A stretch of DNA of 64,000 bases, from assembly GCA_021209875.1 (NCBI GenBank), contig JAGYVD010000001.1, forward strand, positions 5,022,001 through 5,086,000, written 5' to 3'. Positions within the stretch are counted from its first letter, which is position 1, and each line of letters begins with the position of its first letter. The translations under genes were made by a program, and so were the position numbers. Below are positions 58,924-64,000 of the stretch, in pieces. The stretch is from Rosellinia necatrix. Its lineage: Eukaryota; Ascomycota; Sordariomycetes; Xylariales; Xylariaceae. A model generated the notes under the pieces. The model was not told where the DNA came from. It was given only the letters and a program-made list of their open reading frames with translations, and did no database searches.

Positions 58924-60053
58924 ATGAGTGGTTCGTAACCTAATCTCCTGCCCAAATGACACGCGCTGTTTTCCAGCCCTCTAACGAAGCTTGCCATTCC
59001 AACAGCGTTCGGCGGATATTCATCAACGGCCGTGGGGGGGTGATGACGGCGGTGGTTTCATGTGGGGTTCTCAAGGTGGCAGCCAGTCCGCCTCCAAGGT
59101 AAATACAGAGACAGACACCCATCCATTCACATAGAGATAGACACATACATACTCATATCCGTTCTCCTTGTCCACTCCGCCCCCTCCCCCCCTCTCTCTC
59201 CAAACGACAATCACTCCTCACCCAAAGCCCCATGACAAGACAAGACAAGAGACAAGAAGCAGGCCGAACTGACTGGACAATGACGTCCTCCCCCCTCCAG
59301 CCCATCAACGACGAATCCCTACGCCCCGTGACGATCAAGCAGATAATCGACGCAGAGCCCGCGTACGCGGGCGACGCCTCGTTCCGGATCGACGGGCTGG
59401 ACGTGAAGCAGGTGACGGTGGTGGGCATGGTGCGCGCCATCAACCCGCAGACGACCAACATCACGTACAAGCTGGACGACGGGACGGGCGTGGTCGAGGT
59501 GAAGCAGTGGCTGGACGCCGACCGCGCCGGCGACGCCGGTGCCGGCGGCGGCGGCGGCGGCGGCCTCCCGACCTTCGACATCGGCGCCTACGTCCGCGTC
59601 TGGGGCCGTCTCAAGTCCTTCAGCAACAAGCGCCACATCGGCGCCCACGTCATCAAGCCCGTCCGCGACTTCAACGAGGTCAACTACCACCTCCTCGAGG
59701 CCACGTACGTCCACCTCTTCTTCACCCGGGGTCCCCTCAAACCCTCCTCCGCCCCTGGTGGTGTTGGCGCTGGCGCTGGCGTTGGCATCGGCGTTGGTGC
59801 CGGTGGTCACTCCGATAGCATGTTCGTCGACGACGGGGGCGCCGGGTATCGCGGCTCCTCTTCCAAGGCCAAGACCATGTACAATTATCTTCAGCGCAGC
59901 GGGAACCCTACCGAGGGCATACACATGCAAGTCATCGCGCGCGCGACTGGCATGACGGTCCAAGACATCATGGTCGCTGCCGAGGAGTTGCTGAGTCACG
60001 GGACGATTTACACAACTATGGACGATGAGACATATGCTATCTTGGATCGTTAA
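58924..60053 (+). CDS. rpa2: Replication protein A subunit 2 (RPA32), frameshifted
   Basis: Middle subunit of the RPA single-strand DNA-binding complex used in replication, repair and recombination. Exons are 58924-58930, 59006-59098 and 59301-60053. The introns are 75 nt (branch CTCTAACGAAG) and 202 nt. Exon 3 carries the diagnostic SLRPVTIKQIIDAEPAY, then the OB fold (VTVVGMVRAINPQTTNITYKLDDGTG) and a C-terminal winged helix (IHMQVIARATGMTVQDIMVAAEELL...DDETYAILD). Exon 2 reads FGGYSSTAVGG from the start codon. It then needs a shift to continue DDGGGFMWGSQGGSQSASK, in frame with exon 3. The switch falls in the G7 run at 59034-59040, and the exon sum is 853 nt, one over a codon multiple. Six G would give 283 residues. 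The OB fold also has a Gly-rich insertion, and a Gly/Ala/Val linker precedes the winged helix. Confidence 0.9.
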
Positions 60054-60968
60054 TAAATACGAATGGACCGGGTGGCACAACTTGGGTTATGTCAACCTAG
60101 TTATCACGAGCCAAAGCACAACACGTCCGGTCCAATGGACTGGCCCTTGAGAAATTGAATCGAGGTTACGAATGGTGACGATGCCACTGGCTCGATATTA
60201 ATGGCACTCACTGACCACCAAAAATCCTAGAATTCATGTAGATCTACAGTACAGAACTCACGGATCGATTGATGGATTTGCTAGTTTATGTGGGGGGAAA
60301 CGAATAACGATTGACTATGCATATGGCCATTGAGTTAGACTAAGTCGAACTACGCCTCTAAATAGTGAGAGACAGACAAAAGTAATGATACCTCATCTAA
60401 ACACTAACTCACTAACAACCCCCTCATGTTGTTGAAACATTTGCCCTCTCTATCTGCATTAGTGTTGAACGTGATGGAACCCTGGTATTATCAAGTGAGT
60501 AGCAAACCAACGACGAAATGCATGTACGAAGCCGCGGAAAAGAAAGTAAAAAGGAAAAGACCAACGCATTAAGACAAAAACGAAAAAAAAGCAAAACAGC
60601 AAAGCCACTGCGCCAAACGCAGCAATACCAGCACACTTGCAAGTCCGCCCTCAGTCCGAACCCCCTTCACCGTTGCGTCATCATAGCTCACCCAATTCCT
60701 CACGCAGGCATGGAGGCGGCTTTGCACCATGACCTCGTTGCGATTGTGGGAATTGAGCAAGCAAGACTCCAAGCAAATGGGCGGATAAGGGGTAAAAGAA
60801 TGGCCGAGCGGACAAACAAGCGCAACGGCATCGAAGGACGCATCCTGATCATGACTATCACGTCAATGTTCATCAGCAGTGTATCATCGTCATCATCATC
60901 GTCACCATCATCACTGTCAACATTCTCATCTTAGAAGCCTCCTCTACCTTTCCGACGTCGCTCCCCCT
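60054..60968. other. Convergent 3' region
   Basis: This stretch separates the 3' ends of rpa2 (+) and the acetyltransferase gene (-). The 138-codon plus-strand frame at 60518-60934 ends in a TCA/TCG-repeat Ser run and has no protein-like features; it is not called. Confidence 0.5.
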
Positions 60969-62069
60969 TCAGAGCGGGCCTCGCTGAGAGAAGCCGCTGC
61001 GAAGCTTGATGGGGATCGAGTGGGCGAGGGGCACCTTGCGGGGTTCGCGCACCATGATGGTCAGCCGCACAGGTGCGTGAGCAACGCCACCCCCGCTGCC
61101 ACGGCGAGAGCCACTGGTAGCCACCAAGTTAGCACCTAGATAGATGTCGCGCTTGATCTCAAAGCCAAATTTCTTATAGTACTCGTTGTTCCTCTCCGAG
61201 CTCGACTCGAGATACATGGCGCGACCCTCGGCGTCAGCCTATTAATGTCGTGCGTTAGCATCTAGTATTGGATTTATTTTCTCTTTGGTGACGAGATGGA
61301 GTAAGATGTGTAAAAAGCGTCGCCGCACCACGATGTGGGACGGATCGGGCGGATTGACGGATAGGAGATAAACAACGCACCTTGTCAGCCATCTGATCGA
61401 TGAGCTTTCTCGCGTACCCGCGGCGCTGCCCGCTGGGTTTGGTACCTAGGTATACCAGATAGTAGCAGTCGTCATCCCGATCCCCCATGACTTCGTGTTT
61501 AGTCTGGTGGAGAACAGGCAGCAGCTCGCTGTAATAACGTCTCTGGCCCTCAGCCGACAGCTGATAGTAGAGTCTCCACATACCACTGCGCAGTATAGTC
61601 AGCCAGTCATCCGCGTCCTTGCCGGGCGGCATCCTTTTCGATAGTCCATGTTAGCGCTAGGTTCTCTAATAAATTTGGCCTTGTTGAATGAAAAGAATGA
61701 GGTGGGGAAATGAAAACCGCCGCTCGGCGAAAACGTGATCTTCTACTGCATGTTCACTAACCAGAGCGCTACTGCCTCGTAGTCGGGACCAATGGTCGTC
61801 ACGACACCCTTGTAGCAGTGGGCGGCCACGATATAATTGAAGATGTCGACGTGGAGCCTCCACTTCGTCTCGTCACCGTCCCCGACATCCTCCGCGTCGA
61901 GGAGATACTGTGCCAGCTCGTCAGTAGCAAAGGCCTGCGCCAGCGATAGCGCTGCTTCCTTGCACTCCGAGATGCCAATAGTCCGGACCTGGTCCTCCCA
62001 CTTCTCGGGCACAAGAGAACGTTTCTTCGTCTCAACAAGGGTGACGACGCTACTGCTTACATGCGCCAT
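60969..62069 (-). CDS. GNAT-family N-acetyltransferase
   Basis: Predicted acetyl-CoA-dependent acetyltransferase; the acceptor substrate is unknown. Exons are 62069-61762, 61633-61381 and 61238-60969, giving 831 nt or 276 residues. The introns (128 and 142 nt) have GCTAAC branch points. The N-terminal half has helical SECKEAALSLAQAFATDELAQ. Acetyl-CoA-binding motif A is at about 164-182: YLGTKPSGQRRGYARKLID, with the Q/R-x-x-G-x-A turn at Gln172-Ala177. Motif B follows across the third exon (AMYLESSSERNNEYYKKFGF), where the NxxYYxKFGF pattern is typical of the family. The C-terminal tail has a Gly/Ser-rich loop, then VRLTIMVREP. No signal peptide or membrane segment is present. It resembles the broad fungal group of small-molecule GNATs; a specific role cannot be read from the sequence. 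Confidence 0.9.
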
Positions 62070-64000
62070 GTTGGAGGGGTCGACTTGAAAGCTTTTCTTG
62101 TCGACGTTGCAACGAACTGGAGGCGGTCATACGTTAGCCACGGATGTGAAGGTTTGCTCATCGATGCGTGTATATATAAAGTGCACACCCCTTTTTTTTT
62201 CCTTTCCCCTCATTTCATCTCAATACTTACTTTAGGAATTAATATTTTGTATACTATCACCAGTATGAACTCTTGAGAGTTGACTTCTGGTGATAGGCAT
62301 AAATCTATTTGGGTGCGATAGGCAGTTGAGGCTCATCCGAAGGTCAACAGACATCAATGTTGATGTGTCGGCAAACAGCTCTAAAAATCTGAGAGTGGCG
62401 TTTTGCTTGGGGTCTGACGACGTCACCGATGATGTCGTAAGCCGAAGAAGACGAGAGAGAACAGAGAAGTCGAGACGGGGGTCGTCTTAGATGGGTTGAG
62501 TTATTGAGGAGCTCGTGAATCAACACGGAGACGGACAGATAGGTAGATGGATATGGATGGATGGGTAAATAAGTAGATGGGTATATGTCTCGGAAAGGGC
62601 AGGCCTGGCAGCAAGAAGGATAACAACGTTGGGATGGCAATGTTGGTTTTAGGATGTGATTTAGACTTTAGCCAGGGGAGGAGAGGGGCGGGAGCTTTAT
62701 GCTGATTGCCAGAGCAACTAGCTCGAACTCTAACTTAGCGAGAATCCTTTCAGTTCAGAAGGAGCTGGTTGAGGTTGACGATCGATCTTCAGAGACGGTT
62801 CCCGACTTTAGAGAGAAAACGGCAGAGGAAGAGAGGAAGTTGGGCACTACGGAACTGGGCACTGCGGGACTTTCGGGTTCTTAAAGGCGTGGCAAAGGGA
62901 GACCGAGCGAGTGACGGAGCGGGAAAGCGACACAAGAGAGAGAGGGAAGGCGAGATGCGCACATGGCACAGTGTAAGGATGCCCACCGGAAGCTGGGCGT
63001 GGGATGGCATGCAGCTACTCTGCCCAAGCGGTCAGCTTGAGCCGCAAATGAGCGCCCCGGATCCGATAGCAAACAACGATCCTCAGGCCAGGCATTAGTC
63101 GACATTGGTCGATCGGGGCAAACGGCAATGGCGGCCTGGGCCTGACATCCCGCCTGTCTGCGTGTCACGGCCACAGTGCGGTAGACCCAGCTTATCGGAG
63201 CCCGGCAGACGCGGAGGCGGAGAATGCCCAGAGCGAGCGTCACGTCTTGTCGTGTCGCACGGCGATGTATGCATGTCGGCGGGCGGCAACCACCCAGTTA
63301 GGTACCTAGCCACTGGGGACCAACTACAGCAGTCGGCAAGTACTGTACCTTAGGTAGCTATAACGCTCTGTATCGGGGGTGGGCACTGATTAGGACGACC
63401 AGGTTGGGTGCGTGTAAATGGGTACGGTAGGCTCATGAGACCGCGGCGTCCGGCATATGCAATGCAACTTATCTCTACACTAGCACTACTTTCATCAGAC
63501 AACCTTGCCTTCCCCAGCATGGTGGGAGTGGGGTTGTCAGTGGGGTTGTCCTGTAGTTAAGCTGGTCTTACTATGGTAGATACTTAGGTGTTGTGCCAGT
63601 GCTTCCTACTTGTTCATTCCTGGTGACAGGTAGCACATAGGCAGTTCTCCTGCAACTAACTATCTAGTGTGCATGCCTAGTACCTACCTACTTTTAAGAG
63701 ATAAACTACCTACCATACCTAGGCAACGCGGTTATGCGCAGATTTTACCCAGCCGTGATCATGATGCCTCGACCAGGTCCCCGGGTCCGTAAGGCACAGG
63801 CTATACATATCCTATCTCCCGCCGCCTCATTCTTCTTCATTCAGGGTATACCCTTCTATTTGTTTATTCTTACACTACTCTCGCAAGGTACCAGCACTCT
63901 CGACGGGGAGCCGATCGTCGGGTAGCAAAAAGTCGACCCATCACATCATACCTTGTTGTCACACTCACTGTACGCGCCGATAAAGGATATAAGGCGTTGG
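62070..64000. other. Intergenic to window end
   Basis: The first few hundred bases should hold the acetyltransferase promoter. Open frames at 62.7-63.4 kb (up to 120 codons on the minus strand) overlap in several frames and show no domain. CCTA/TAGG words return at 63.29-63.36 kb and 63.65-63.73 kb. No RNA gene or mobile element is seen. Confidence 0.5.

Noticed and set aside
59319..60080. 253-codon minus-strand frame
   Set aside because: Antisense shadow of GC-rich rpa2 exon 3; the sense strand carries the conserved RPA2 motifs.

Overview
The window is chromosomal DNA of a filamentous ascomycete (Pezizomycotina, most likely Sordariomycetes). The evidence is short introns, mostly 49-150 nt, with GT(A/G)NGT donors, CTAAC/CTGAC branch points and pyrimidine-rich leaders. 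The gene content agrees: Zn2Cys6 regulators, an HsbA-type cell-wall protein, a peroxisomal Lon, Nma111 and MLH1. Genus cannot be assigned from the sequence. There is nothing prokaryotic, no CRISPR array and no recognisable transposase or reverse transcriptase.

Layout. 1-4.0 kb: no supportable gene. 4.0-6.5 kb (-): Zn2Cys6 regulator, 8 exons. 9.9-11.0 kb (-): secreted HsbA-like protein with a Gly/His-rich tail and likely GPI anchor. 12.4 kb (+): tRNA-Asn(GUU). 14.5-15.4 kb (+): secreted Cys-rich, Ser/Thr-rich, probably anchored protein. 16.6-20.1 kb (+): Nma111 HtrA-like protease with an optional presequence. 21.4-22.5 kb (+): small SANT/Myb-like protein. 23.3-25.6 kb (-): MLH1, with a GC-AG intron. 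27.3-28.0 kb (+): disordered protein of unknown function. 31.9-32.3 kb (+): probable 83-aa three-exon gene. 32.7-35.2 kb (-): Zn2Cys6/PAS-like regulator with an 8-nt microexon. 35.2-54.9 kb: a 20 kb stretch without a supportable gene, very rich in microsatellites. 54.9-57.9 kb (-): peroxisomal Lon, with Ser-Arg-Leu terminus restored by splicing. 58.9-60.1 kb (+): RPA2, with a one-base frameshift in a G7 run. 61.0-62.1 kb (-): GNAT acetyltransferase.

Gene models were assembled by joining open frames at splice sites. For every multi-exon gene except RPA2 the summed exon length is a whole number of codons and the family motifs read through the junctions. RPA2 is exactly one base too long.

The genes are not an operon or a recognisable biosynthetic cluster. 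They mix genome maintenance (MLH1, RPA2), proteostasis (Nma111, Lon), regulators and cell-surface proteins. LON and RPA2 are divergent across about 1 kb; MLH1 and the disordered-protein gene are divergent across 1.7 kb. Most intergenic regions carry short palindromes built from TACCTA/TAGGTA.

I see no clear new biological system. The most notable signals are unusual gene structures: the microexon with a tandem acceptor, the stop-free Lon intron, the splicing-dependent peroxisomal signal, the GC-AG intron, the Nma111 presequence and the RPA2 frameshift. The simple-repeat desert is also notable.
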